Source: Nymphaea colorata (taxonomy: Eukaryota > Streptophyta > Magnoliopsida > Nymphaeales > Nymphaeaceae). From it: DNA of 64,000 nucleotides. Location of the stretch: assembly GCF_008831285.2 (NCBI RefSeq), contig NC_045144.1, forward strand, positions 21,653,716 to 21,717,715, written 5' to 3'. Position numbers and translations under genes: made by a program. Below are positions 47,864-58,833 of this stretch, piece by piece. Below the pieces are notes generated by a model. It was given only the letters and a program-made list of their open reading frames with translations, did not search any database and had not been told where the DNA came from. Position 1 is the first letter of the stretch; each line of letters starts with the position of its first letter.

Positions 47864-50348
47864 ATGTCGGATCCTGCATGGCAGTGGTGTACAAGGGTGA
47901 ATCCCAAAGATAGATTAAGAGTTAAGCGTAATTATTGTAAGCAAATCATATCAGGAGGGATCTCTCGCTTTAAACACCACATAGTTGGTACACACAACGA
48001 TGTGGCTCAATGCAATGGCTCCCAAGAGAACCCATTGCCAGTGTATGTAAAGCACCAATGTCAGGAGCTTCTTGATGCAGTGAAAGCAAGTAGGATTGAA
48101 AAGGAAATGGAAGATGCAGAGGAAGGATATGGGGACCCACATGAAGAGGAAGAAAGTGAAGGTGAAGAAGTTTAGCTTGAAGAAGAAGATGTTGGTGTCA
48201 GTTTGGGAACAGCTAAAGGGAAAGACATCATGCGTGGAGGTGGTTCTTCTGCAACTGCAACCAAAAAAAGAAGAGTTGCAAATATAAGGTCAGTTTCACG
48301 AGGACGTGGCGTGAGTCAGAGTGCTCGTACTGGTGGTGGTAGAGTACCTACTATGAGGTCGAGCAATATGTCTGGTTCGATCAAGAATTTTTTTTCCAAT
48401 TATACTGCTGCTGGTGCTCAGCCTAAGATTCGTATAGCCATGCAATCAAAGGATATTATTGAAGCAACATATGAAACCATAGGAAGGTGGTTCTATGATG
48501 CATCCATTCCCTTCAGTGCAGCAAACTCTTATCATTATCAGCCTATAGCAGATGCGATTGCTAGTGTAGGGTGAGGGTATAAAATGCCCTCTTTTCATAA
48601 ATTGTGAGGTATAATTCTCAACAATATAGTTAGAGATGTGAAGACAAATTGTGATGAACTAAAATTGAGCTGGAAAGCTACATGATGCAGTGTAATGGCA
48701 GATGGGTGGACATACATCAAGAACAGAACATTGGTAAACTTCCTTGTATATTGCCCTCTTCGTACTATGTTCTTAAAATCTGTTGATTTGTTTGATACTC
48801 CTAAGACTGCTGATGTGTTGTTTCGGATTTTTGATAAAGTTATAGAAGAAGTTGGGCCTGAAAATGTCGTACAATTTATTACTGATAATGCAGCAAATTA
48901 TAAAGCTGCAGGTGAAATGTTAGCAGCACGATATGAGACATTTTATTGGAGTCCATATGCTGCTCACTGTGTAAATCTTATGCTTCAGGATTTTGGTGAA
49001 AGAGATGATATGAAGTTGATAGTTCATAGATGCCAAAAAATCACGAAGTTTATTTATAATCATGCTTATGTCTTACGAAGTTTATTTATAATCATGCTTA
49101 TGTCTTGAATTTGATGAGAAAATTCACAAATGGGGCTGAATTGATTCGACCTGCACAAACACGATTTGCTACAAATGTTTTGACTGTGCAGGGTATAGTC
49201 AAGCAAAGAACTTCTCTCATGCAGATGTTTTCAAGTGATGATTGGGCTGCATATCCACATGCCTATAAAAGAAAGGCTACGACAGTTGTGGATACCATAT
49301 TCGATGCTGACTTTTGGGAATCATGTGTGCACTTATTGAAGATTTGTGTACCTCTAGTGAAAGTCCTCAGATTAGTTAATAGTGAAGATAACCTTCTATT
49401 GGATATTTATATGAGTCTATGGACAGAGCCAAGGAGGCCATTAGAGATAATATGAAGGGGAAAAAGAAGTTGTACATGTTTATATGGAAGATTATAGATG
49501 AAAGGTGGTCTGGACAGCTTCATCGTCCACTTCATGCAGCAGCCTACTACCTAAATCCTGCTATTAGATATCTTCCCACTTTTAAGAAGGACAGAGAGGT
49601 CGAGTATGGCATGTTGGATCAACAAATATGATACGGCTTCTAGTACCATGGCGAGAGACACAACAGTGCGATGCAGCACAACTATGTGTCCATATATTAG
49701 AAAAGAGACTTTATACTTTTTGTTGTTTAGATTTTATTCTACCTTCTCACATTTATTCTGGGAACATTTTTACTTTTCATCTGTTATTAGATTTGTGGTG
49801 GGAAAGGTTTGGGCCTGATTGCCCAGAATTAAGGAAGTTTGCAATTAAAATCCTTAGCCAAACATGTAGTGCAACTGGATGTGAAAGAAATTGGAGTGTA
49901 TTTCAACACATCCACAATAAGAAAAGGAATAGGCTGGAAAATAAAAGGTTGAATGACCTATTTACGTTCGTTATAATATGAAGTTGAGACAAAGGTAAAT
50001 ATTTGTTATACAAAATAGTAAATTCTAATATATATTTTAATCTCTAACAATTTGTTAATTTTTTCTCTTGTTAGGCAACTAGAAACAACATCTGCGAGGA
50101 AGCATCAAAATCAATATGATCCTATCTTCATTGACCATTTTGATATATTAGATTTTTGGGTTGAAGAAGAACCATCTGCAATACTTGATGAGGATGATCT
50201 TGGTTTTTTGAATGTTGAAGGAGCAGCAGAGATTATTGATGAAGGAGAGGCTGGGGGGAGCAATGGAATGTTGGTGACATTTCATTTGCAACAGAGGGGA
50301 TAGAAGAAGCAGTTAATGAAGAAAATGAAGATGATGATGAAGAATGAA
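47864..50348 (+). pseudogene. hAT transposase: BED zinc finger, DUF659, hAT dimerisation domain
   Basis: The protein would cut and rejoin the element ends. The BED finger region (about 47890-48020) reads VKRNYCKQIISGGISRFKHH; the first zinc cysteine of the usual KCNYC is Arg. The DUF659 region (about 48695-49000) has MADGWTYIKNR, FITDNAANYKAAG and SPYAAHCVNLML. The dimerisation domain (about 49790-49980) has GCERNWSVFQHIHNKKRNR. An intron (49995-50074) joins MKLRQR to QLETT, and the tail is acidic. Damage: stops at 48173, 48572, 48614 and 48683, a 32-bp tandem duplication at 49043-49106, and frame changes near 49415, 49625, 49965 and 50265. Clearly inactive. Confidence 0.92.
49043..49106. repeat. 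32-bp tandem duplication in the transposase
   Basis: Two exact 32-bp copies starting acgaagtttatttataatc. Thirty-two is not a multiple of three, so the second copy throws the reading frame out; the original frame resumes as NLMRKFTNGAEL. Confidence 0.95.
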
Positions 50349-51000
50349 GATGATGATGCAAATGACGATTGACAAGGCTTTTTGTTTTGAGTTTTGAAAA
50401 CTATGTCAATATGTTTTGAGTTTTGACTTCTGAACTTATGAATTGTGATGTAATTGAATACTCTTAGGTTGCTTAGTATGTTATTTTGGTTTTTGAATGT
50501 TTGATTTCTTATTTTGGAATGTATTGTTCATATGCATACTTCATAGTTCATACTTCATATACATGAATGATGAATGTTCCTTTAAATACATTTTTCTTGA
50601 ATTTTTCTGATTTTTACTAGTTTTTTTAGATTTTTTTTTAGAAATTTTCTGATTTTTTTTCTATTTTTTATAAATTTTTAATATTTTTTACAAATTAAAA
50701 AATTAATTTTACGATACGTTACGGTACATTTACGATACGTTACGATATGGCATATAGGTCGGCCTGACCGATACACGATACGATACGGCAGTGATAACAT
50801 TGCATACAAGTGTTGTTATCTTTAACATTGTTAACTTTTCACTATGTCATTTCGTGGGTGTTAAACCTGTGCCTTTTCCTGTTACTATGATGTAAGCTTC
50901 GTCTTTGATGAATGGTTTTTTCATTGACGTTTTCACATAGTAAATAGAAGTTCAGGTTTTTAGATACTAACCCTAGATCTTGAAATGTTCATACTTGCAG

Positions 51001-51220
51001 AATGTGTCTCCTGCTTCCTAGAGGCTTGCGGTCTCTGTCATCTAAAATTGCATGGAAAAGCTTGAGCCTTTCGTCCGAAGGTTCTTGACATATCAATTAT
51101 TGATAGAGGAGCTAGAGGCAGTGAACTTGGAGAAGTTTATCACGAAATTATTTTTGAAATTTTCCTGTGCGCCCCTCAGATGCTTCTTGCTGTGATCCCG
51201 AACTTGACACAGGAATTGCT
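51001..51220 (+). pseudogene. Exon fragment of a PDS5 cohesin-cofactor gene
   Basis: After a tacttgcag acceptor, the first frame gives NVSPAS, a stop, RLAVSVI, a stop, then NCMEKLEPFVRRFLT. A one-base frame change then leads to ELGEVYHEIIFEIFLCAPQM and LLAVIPNLTQELL, ending at a GTATGT donor. The order KLEPFxxRFLTS...YHEIIYxxxxCAPQxL..VIPxLTxELL is that of plant PDS5 proteins, HEAT-repeat regulators of sister-chromatid cohesion in the nucleus. No neighbouring PDS5 exon was found, so this is one exon with intron edges, not a gene. It lies within the possible outer hAT element, which suggests capture. Confidence 0.8.
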
Positions 51221-52199
51221 TGTATGTTCTCCAAAAATTGTTGGTTGTTGAACATAATTAATGCCAGGTGGTTTTATATATCTTTTGGATGAAACTGTTA
51301 GCAGTAGAAATTCTTACTTTTCTATGAAGTCATGCACTCTTGCTTGTATCATAAGTAGGAAATGCTTATACATGTTCCAGAATTCTTGGCTTCTGCATTT
51401 TTGTGTCTGCGAGATGGCATTTATCTCTCTATGACTATTTCTGTCTACCATAAGCACCATCAGCATCCTTTGAATGAACTCTCAGGTTAGAGTCTGGGGA
51501 TGACCAGAACGACCACCTTGGTCTCCAAAATTTCTGCCAACTGGTGACTGGTGTGCTTACCTCAATGTTGGTCACGGATGATCCTTCTACCCCTCCCTGT
51601 CCAGGCTCACCTTCAACATTTAACAACAGAGCTTCTTAGGAGGAAATTACTTACCTCCTAAAGTGGCTTTTTAGTTCTCTTGCACTGGCGATGTTCCTTG
51701 CCTTCTCATGTTAAGGACATAACATGGAAAGTGCTTTCCTGTAAAAGAAATTGTGAGTGGTCTGATTGTATAGATGGTGATTCGTAGCCTTTTTTGGACA
51801 AACAAAAGTTGGCTATGCGTCAGGTTGGCTTATATGTTAGTGCTTCATAGTCATTTGTTCAGCCTTTTGTTTATTTACATATTAGCTTTACCATTTATTA
51901 TACATATTGGATTTGCAATTTATTTTCTTAACGTCAGATGCTTGACATTACAATGCACTCCTTTCTGTGAAGCTATTTTAGTACAATTGGTTTAATTCTT
52001 AAAGTCCGCGACAGTTCTTTTAATTAGAATTACCGTTCAAACTATTGACATCTTACCTACCCTCATCGTTTCTAATAAATGTAAAAAGGGTTATAATCTT
52101 TTCAAAACAAATAAGTATTACTTTTGCTAAAAATGTGATTTAAGAAGTCAATTCTGATTTAATCGATTAGAGTAACAACAACAAATTTACCAACAAAAA
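51221..52199. other. Noncoding DNA beyond the PDS5 exon
   Basis: Intron-like DNA without a further recognised exon. Short ORFs at 51435-51626 and 51774-51995 have no domain. Confidence 0.4.
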
Positions 52200-52331
52200 G
52201 GTAAAGGAGTTAAAGGAGTCGAGCTCAAGCTCATGTTAGGGAACTCGACTCGAGCTCGAGCTCGAGCTCTTTGAACCAAGTCGAGCTCGAGCTGGGCAAG
52301 CTCGGCTCGACTCGGTTTGTGTGCAGCCCTA
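52200..52331. repeat. GTCGAGCTCGAG-rich hAT-like end, right
   Basis: Ends GTGTGCAGCCCTA, an inverted match to the left end at 44161. The interior has cgagctcgagctcgagctc. Confidence 0.65.
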
Positions 52332-52489
52332 GGGGGGAGTGGAGGGGTTCCAGTTTACTTTCAGCGGTGGTAGTTAACCTCCTGCTCATCCAAATTATAC
52401 ATGAACAAGTCATGTTGAAAAAATAAAATCGAAATTCACATTTTTGACATTAGATTTCTTAAAATAAAACGTGATTTTGAGTACTAACT

Positions 52490-53430
52490 GAAGATTGCTT
52501 AAGGGTAAGCTGATCTAATTTCTGACAACCAGTTTAGCTTAAGCTCAAAAAATTTGTTATGTGAGATGAATGCGTCCAACTATTTAAAAACAAGAGAAAT
52601 GAATTTAGAAATTAGTCAACGAGGACTATTATATTTGAAAGGTCTCATTTTCCAATAAGAAAATGCCTTAAAGGTGTATAACTGTATTGAAAGGTGACAT
52701 TCTTCCAAGTTGTAAAATGTTAGGGAAATTATACACACAAAAAAAACGTTGCTTGTGATTCGTCATTTTATTTTATAAGAACACAAGTTTAATATTTATC
52801 TCGTATCACAAATCTATGAATCATGACCATTTTGGGTATGGGATAATTAACCATAGTAGTATGTACAAAAGCAAAATATAAAAAGGGAGATGCATTAATG
52901 TAAATAAAGTTTTTCTTGGCTAATTAACCATTCGTATCATTAAACGCATGCCTAAGTTTTTCTGTGGCTAATCAAAAGATATCCACAAGAATATTTTTGA
53001 AAATTATTAATTGTCAAACCATTAAAAAATTTCCATTTTATCTTTCTCTACTTTTGCATTTTCTTTGAAGAACGTTCTAACATTAGAATATTTGCCGGCG
53101 TAGCTGTTTTGTGTACATCAAAATGGGCCCCATAAATGAACGCAAGTCTCCTATCTTGGGACCAGAATATGTGATGTCCTTTTCTTCTGCCCCAAGAATA
53201 AGACAAGATCCTGACTAATCAATTGAGTCGACATCAAAATTAAGGGGTTGTTAGCAATACCTGCCCCATTTGGACGGAGACGGAAACCCAAGAAAAAAAC
53301 GCTTGAAAGATCCATGAGATTTTCTGCCATTATTTGCATGTAAAATTTGCTTTTTACAGATCCATACGTAAAACTCAATGGCGAATTTGGGGGTCCGATC
53401 TCTTCCATAACTTCTTTAATCCTTCAATGC
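52490..53430. repeat. Dispersed repeat, copy 3 (family of 19880-21140)
   Basis: Colinear with 19880-21140. It includes ggtgacattcttccaagttg, the catcaaaatgg...aacgcaagtctcct block, and a minus-strand protein piece (53430-53151) related to the ORF at 36378-36779. A frameshift lies near the LKKLWKR part of that piece. Confidence 0.6.
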
Positions 53431-54954
53431 AGGGGGCCAGATGAAACTTATAATTCATGTTTGGGAGGTTTAAAATGGGACAAAAAGGAGAGGAAATAGT
53501 TTTATATATGTGGTTGAAGTCAGGCCTGACCTGTGACACCAATGAAAGCCTACAGAAAGATCATAATGTGTTGTCAATTGCCACCACTCGCAACAATAAC
53601 ACGAACAATGTAAATCTAGATCCCAGTTCCACATCGATAATTCAAATCCACTAGTAATAATAGTATCTATATGGTACTATAACTAGATATTAGTAGGAAA
53701 CGGCCCATCCGACATCTATATGCATATGGAAGGGACGTATGACCAAAAAAGAACAGGGTCCTATAACCAAAAGAGAAAATCAATTTTGAAATAGACGTTT
53801 GAAATATATTTCAGAAAACTAAGCAAAAAATTGTACACCATCCCCTTATTGCTGAACCTCATATTTTCATGACTAGGAAGACGACTATTTCTGAAATATA
53901 CATTTACTTGAGCTTCTAAACGAGTTGAGTCAATATACATGAACTTGACTTCATTAAACTCGAGAAAGCTTGGTCTTTTTCTTTGGTAAAGATAGTGAAA
54001 GGGGTGACCCCTTTCAATAAATATTTTTGACTCTACCCCTTGTCCTTTTAAAGTTGGATGATGTGGGCAGGCATTGGCATTTAAAGATACAAGGAAATGG
54101 TCAAACAATTGCAATGAGTGTCATGAGTGTGATCATGTGTTAACAATACGATCTAAATGGGGCATTTGGCAATAAAGAAGAACATAGTCTTTCTTGAATC
54201 TGTTAGAAAGATTGAAGTAAATTTGTAAAACAATAAAATACAATGTTTCACCAAGGTAAATTTTTAAGAGTATGAAACACCCTTTAAAGGATAAGAGAAA
54301 AAGAGAGAAATAAGGAAACAAATGAGTTTCCTTAAATAAATTCTTGCATTTTTTGAAACATAGTTTGGGCCCTTGGGAAAACAACTTACCTTTTATATTC
54401 ATCATTTGATTTTTCCATAATCGACATTCTATATAATTCTCATCAAAATTTTGTATATAAAGGTTTGGTAGCTGCCTGTTTTTCCGAAAATGAAGGTTAT
54501 AAAAATGTCAAATGTACATTTACATATCTGATTTCAAGATTTTGGTTCTTTCCAATAGATTATGTGGAACACATTTACGTGGTTAAAATTTGCTAGTACA
54601 ACTCCTGAAAAAATTGTGGTATCCACATTTTGTTAATAGAAAAATTAAATCAATTATGTGTAGCCTCACAGAAGGAAGAACTTAAACCATCCCAGCGCCA
54701 CGTCAATTATATATGTCGTGATATTGATGAGTCTAAGCTGCAGTACGCGTAGCCTCTCGAATTTATTTTCAAGAAATGGGCCACTACTATAGTTTTTCAC
54801 TATATTACTGTATTGTCAGTAACATTTAGAAAAAAAAAAAAAACCAATGACGCCAAACAGGAAGGTTTAATTTTCATATTTTTCTTTAGGAACTTATGAT
54901 ACACCAATATATATATTATTTAAAAAAAATGTACGATTAAATAGCCTATAGTTC
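53431..54954. other. Intergenic DNA
   Basis: No gene recognised. ORFs at 53457-53654, 53761-54114 and 54133-54405 lack domains. The word tggggcatttggcaata near 54158 is a MITE-like end. Confidence 0.4.
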
Positions 54955-55248
54955 ATGCGTAATTATCAAGTAGAACATAGAAAGTCTAAGTTGAAGGCGG
55001 GGGTGGCAACCACCGCCAATTCTTTTAGTTTGGTGGACGGCAGTCGCGCCGCCAGATGCCATAGGAGACCGCCCTCCGGCCGACCCCCGGCGGCTGCACC
55101 GGCGTCATCAACCACCTCAAGGAGGCAGCCATTGCGCGGCCTTTTCTCTGCAGTAGTGGCTAGGTGTCGTGACTCGGTACAATTTTTTTTTTTCCAAATG
55201 TTGGAGTGTGATCTAGAGTTACGCAACCATTTAATCAAAGCCATCTAA
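54955..55248 (+). other. GC-rich island with a 97-codon ORF
   Basis: About 200 bases (54995-55175) are strongly GC-rich in an AT-rich setting. The plus ORF has an R/P/A-rich middle (RPPSGRPPAAAPASS), and an overlapping minus ORF covers the same bases. No family recognised. It may be a captured exon or 5' leader of a host gene. Confidence 0.3.
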
Positions 55249-56357
55249 TGGTTGACAGAAAAACATGGAAAAAAAGGTGGAAATGAAATGAATACTAGTT
55301 AATGAAAATATCCATCACTTTTTTTTTCTTATTTTTCTTTTAACCATTCATTATGCTAAATCAAATGGTCCTAGTTAGATGGTGGGAAAACAATAGAAAC
55401 AGGGTGAAACCAAAAATTTTTCATTGCACAATGACCTTAACTATAATTTTAAATTTTAAGAAGAGCAGAATTAGAATTTTTTTAATTTTTATATACATTA
55501 AACTAAAGTTTTTTAACTTTACATATACATTTTTAAATTTTTTTAGATATGAGTGAAAAGCGAGGACCCTACCGCCCCCTTCCTCCGCCGTATATATTTG
55601 AAGAGAAAAAAAAAGTAAAACCTCAAGAGAGAAATTGAGGGATAGAGAAGCAACAAGCATATCTGTGATGATCGGCGCCTAAAAAATAATGTATTGATAA
55701 TTGTTTCTTTTAGCTTTCTTAAAGGAAGATACGAGAAAGACTCTTGGGGGAAAATCCATTGAATTTGATAATTTTAGAAAGAGTAAAGATCCGATTTGAT
55801 TGCTTTAAATACCGTGACACAGATTGCTTTAAATACCGTGACACAGATGATATATAAAATGGAAGGACCACATAACACTTGGACGAAACCTCCTTTGTCC
55901 CTGAATTCAGCTCAAAAAAAAGTCAAATCCTTGGTTCACTTGCTGGTGACATTTGTGCTATTAACGCCAACAGTCTTCTGTTTAGACCATAATTTGTCAT
56001 GATTGCATTGACTCGTCATTAAAAACCAAAACCAAGTATCCAGCCATACGATAGATAACCTGAATAGAAACTACACTTTTACAAACCTGCGATTTTTGGA
56101 AAATTACTTAGTTTTCTACCCCGTCGCTCAAATGCTACCTTAACTCTTTTACTCAGTAATTTAGTTTCGAGATGAAAATTCATCTTGCCATTTAGAGACA
56201 ACTGTCTTTTTTTTAAAAAAAAAAGAAGACTGTTGGCGGGAAATCCATTATAATCTATAAATAGCTTAATGTTGCCTTCCTCAACACAAGGAAGGAGTAT
56301 CAGCCTCTCTTGTTTCTCTAATAATTCTCTGCTGTGGCGTTGAACACAGGATTCCTG
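55249..56357. other. Intergenic DNA upstream of the DUF247 pseudogene
   Basis: A 25-bp unit (attgctttaaataccgtgacacag) is tandemly duplicated at about 55799-55848. No gene seen. Confidence 0.45.
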
Positions 56358-56464
56358 CATATATTTCATTATTTGGCTCAAGTATCCTGCCTCTAAGATC
56401 CTTGTTTCTCTGCTGTTATCCATATTTAGAGGCAGGATACTTGAGCCAAATAACGAAATATATG
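56358..56464. repeat. 38-bp inverted repeat spanning the DUF247 start codon
   Basis: Arms 56358-56395 and 56427-56464 are reverse complements at 37 of 38 positions, with a 31-base loop. The last three bases of the right arm (56462-56464) are the ATG of the DUF247 reading frame. The RNA would form a very stable hairpin, and both strands encode LEAGYLSQI here. Confidence 0.95.
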
Positions 56465-57335
56465 GCTCAGAAGGAGAACAAAGACTCTTGGATGGTTGAG
56501 ATAGAAGAAAGTTTTGGATTTCATGATAATTCTAAATATGAGTTGGAGCTGGAAAAGAAGTCCATCTACGAATGGCCGAACGACTTTGCCATGGCCCCTC
56601 GCATGTTGATGCACCAGACTCCTCAGCTGGCCTCGCCTTTCCGTTGCATGATTGCATCATGCATGTTGATGCACCAGACTCCTCAGGTTGCATCCTTTGG
56701 CCCCTATCACCACGGAAAGGAACACTTGCAGCCCATGGAGTATCACAAAGAGAGCTCTCTATAGGATATTGAAGGGGAGGAGCGATTTACTCTATGCATT
56801 CATTGACTCCTTGAAGGGCGTAGAGCAAGAACTCAGGAATAGCTATGACAATCTGGATCCAAAATTATCATCCGATTCATTTTTAAGAATGATGTTGCTC
56901 GATGGATGCTTCATGATTGAGCTCTTACGAAATGGGGATAGTTATGAGCCTGATCTTGTCTTTAGCAAGCCTGGCGCGAGTACTATAATTCGACGGGACA
57001 TGTTGTTGCTAGAAAACCAAATCCCTCTCCTTGTCTTAAGGAAGTTGGTTGAGGTAGAAAAAAAAACCGAGATAAACACTGATGCATTCCTTGATTTCTT
57101 GTTTTTAAAAAATTATGGGTTCAAAATTAGTTTAGTTGATGAATCTTTGCATATTCTAGACATTTACGGGGAGTGCATGATAATGGAAAACACACCAAAC
57201 GAACAAAATCACCCTTCTGCAGTAGGCTTTATCAAATCTGCTCAATCAAGGCTGCATGTTGCCGGCAAGAAACTGATGTCTAAGCTGCTAGACATCCCCA
57301 GGAAAACACATTTTACGCGTGCCATCTATGTATGA
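56462..57335 (+). pseudogene. DUF247 family gene, frameshifted and truncated
   Basis: DUF247 proteins are plant-specific, usually about 400-500 residues with a C-terminal membrane helix; members act in grass self-incompatibility, but most have no known role. Frame 1 begins MAQKENKDSWMVEIEES and reaches VASFGPYHHGKEHLQPMEYH, then stops at 56762-56764. The true frame continues one base off from about 56745 as KRALYRILKGRSD, with LLDGCFMIELLRNG and IIRRDMLLLENQIPLLVLRK, both hallmarks of the family. A 60-bp in-frame duplication (56601-56660 and 56661 onward, MLMHQTPQ twice) replaces the usual YRVP-x-YLR stretch. It ends at a TGA (57333-57335), so the C-terminal third and membrane helix are missing. 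A copia element lies 60 bases further on. Confidence 0.9.
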
Positions 57336-57395
57336 TATAATGTCTTTCAAAAATCGAAAATACGTATACAAACAATTAATAGTCTTACATGTTTC

Positions 57396-57872
57396 TGTTA
57401 ACGCATAAACTGCTGATAGTTACAGCTGTCCACCGGATGAAGGAAATTGTGGAGATCATGTCAGTTCAAAGAATGAAGAAAATCATAACAAATCCAGCAA
57501 CAAGGCAACTGTACTCGCTAGATTGGAAGAAATCAATCAAGATCACAAGGCGATTGAAGATAATCATGAAGATTGTGACAAATCCAGCAAAAAGGCAACT
57601 ATACTTGTTAAATCTGAAGAAATCAATCAAGATCACAAAGGCAAGAATCTAGGCAAGAAAAGTGGCAACGTCCCTTTATCAAAAGAGAAAGAAAGGATTA
57701 TAGAAACAAAAAAATCAAGGAAGGATTGTTTAACAATCTCTTCAACAAATCATGTATAAATTCTCACATTAAGGGAACCTCACATTTATCGCCTAATAGG
57801 TGTGAGAGACAGTGGACGTCGGATTTTACTCCGAACCACTTAAGAAATCTTAGTCTTGCATCTTTTCTTTCA
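57396..57872 (+). repeat. 5' LTR of the copia element
   Basis: 477 bp from TGTTAACGCATAAAC to TTTTCTTTCA. It contains a 90-bp internal tandem repeat (about 57488-57577 and 57578-57642, acaaatccagcaa...) that keeps a reading frame open through most of the LTR. Confidence 0.96.
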
Positions 57873-57884
57873 TGGTATCAGAGC
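57873..57884 (+). other. Primer-binding site (initiator-Met tRNA)
   Basis: TGGTATCAGAGC immediately after the LTR. Confidence 0.95.
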
Positions 57885-57911
57885 TATCTCCGTGAGGATT
57901 TTCGTTTTCTC

Positions 57912-58833
57912 ATGGCTTCCAGTGCATCCTCTTCGACCAGAGCATCTCCTTCGCTTATCATGGCAGCTAAGTATCCATATCCTTCCAACGTTAATGTTGC
58001 AAATTTTGTCTCTATCAAACTCTCCCACAAGAATTACTTGCTTTGGAAGACCCAAATGCTTGGACTCATTGAAAGCCAAGACATGATGGGATTTATAGAA
58101 GGAAAAATCTCCAAACCGACCTCCGCCATTGAAACTGTTGAACATGGTGAGGCCCGTCCTGTCCCAAATCCAGAATTTCTTGCCTGGAAAAAATCAGACC
58201 GACTCCTTAGAGGGTGGATCACTCTCTGAAGAAGTACTAGGTCGTGTAGTCGGACTCCGAACTTCTTCTGAAGTCTGGACTGCTCTTTTAAAGGTCTTTG
58301 CTAGAGAATCCAAAGACCGAGAATTTCTGTTAAACAGAAAATTGCAGACGTTTCAAAAGCAAGAAAAAACTGTTACTGAGTATGTAACAGGTTTCAAAAC
58401 CATATGTGATGAATTGGCAGCCATTGGGAAACCTCTATCGAATCAAGACAAAGTTTATTGGCTCATAAATGGGCTTGGAGCAGGTTATGAATCGTTTATG
58501 ACGTCGATACTTCAGCCTCCTATTCCGGCACATATTGATGTTGTCTCTCTGCTTGAAAGCCATGACAACATGAAAAACATCCATGGGTTTCAACTTAATC
58601 GAAATGCTGCGTTCATAAGCCAGCAAGTTCCAGCTCAACCCTCCTACTCTCACAACTACAGAGGACGTGCTCAGTATACCAGGAAACACAGCAACCCTCG
58701 CTTCAACTAGCGAGGACATGGTTTTCCACCTGCTTCTCAATCTCATCCCACCAATACTCCAGCCAACGCCGATCAAAGTACCACTCAGCCTTCAGTTAAA
58801 ACAGCGTGTCAAATTTGTGGACTGAGTAATCAC
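57912..58833 (+). pseudogene. copia gag (capsid and nucleocapsid)
   Basis: Gag packages the element RNA. The first frame starts MASSASSSTRASPSL and contains the copia gag N-terminal motif HKNYLLWKTQMLGLIES, ending at RLLRGWITL with a stop. One base off, from about 58225, SEEVLGRVVGLRTSSEVW continues through the UBN2-type capsid region (FQKQEKTVTEYVTGFKTICD, LINGLGAGYESF) to a TAG at 58708-58710. After that stop the same frame runs through the nucleocapsid CCHC knuckle CQICGLSNHMAFKC, which fits CX2CX4HX4C. Without the frameshift and the stop the reading frame would run into pol. Confidence 0.93.

Larger units (their letters stand above)
47371..50802 (+). mobile_element. hAT element, 3.4 kb, with decayed transposase
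   Basis: The ends are perfect 10-bp inverted repeats, CAATGTTATC at 47371-47380 and GATAACATTG at 50793-50802. The flanking octamers CATACAGG (47363-47370) and CATACAAG (50803-50810) match at seven of eight positions. Subterminal regions on both sides are packed with CGATACG / CGTATCG words (47384-47540 and 50700-50790), the likely transposase-binding sites. The transposase gene occupies most of the interior. Confidence 0.92.
44161..52331. mobile_element. Possible composite hAT-like element enclosing a nested hAT and a PDS5 piece
   Basis: The left end reads TAGGGGTGCACCACGAGTCG, and the right end, reverse-complemented, TAGGGCTGCACACAAACCGA. Both are followed inward by 130-180 bp of gtcgagctcgagtt words (44161-44340 and 52200-52331). 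Inside are the last exons of an Ac/RICESLEEPER-type transposase, the 3.4-kb element at 47371-50802 and a PDS5 exon. The flanking octamers (ggaggagg and ggggggag) match at only five of eight positions in purine-rich DNA, so two separate MITEs are the alternative. Confidence 0.4.
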
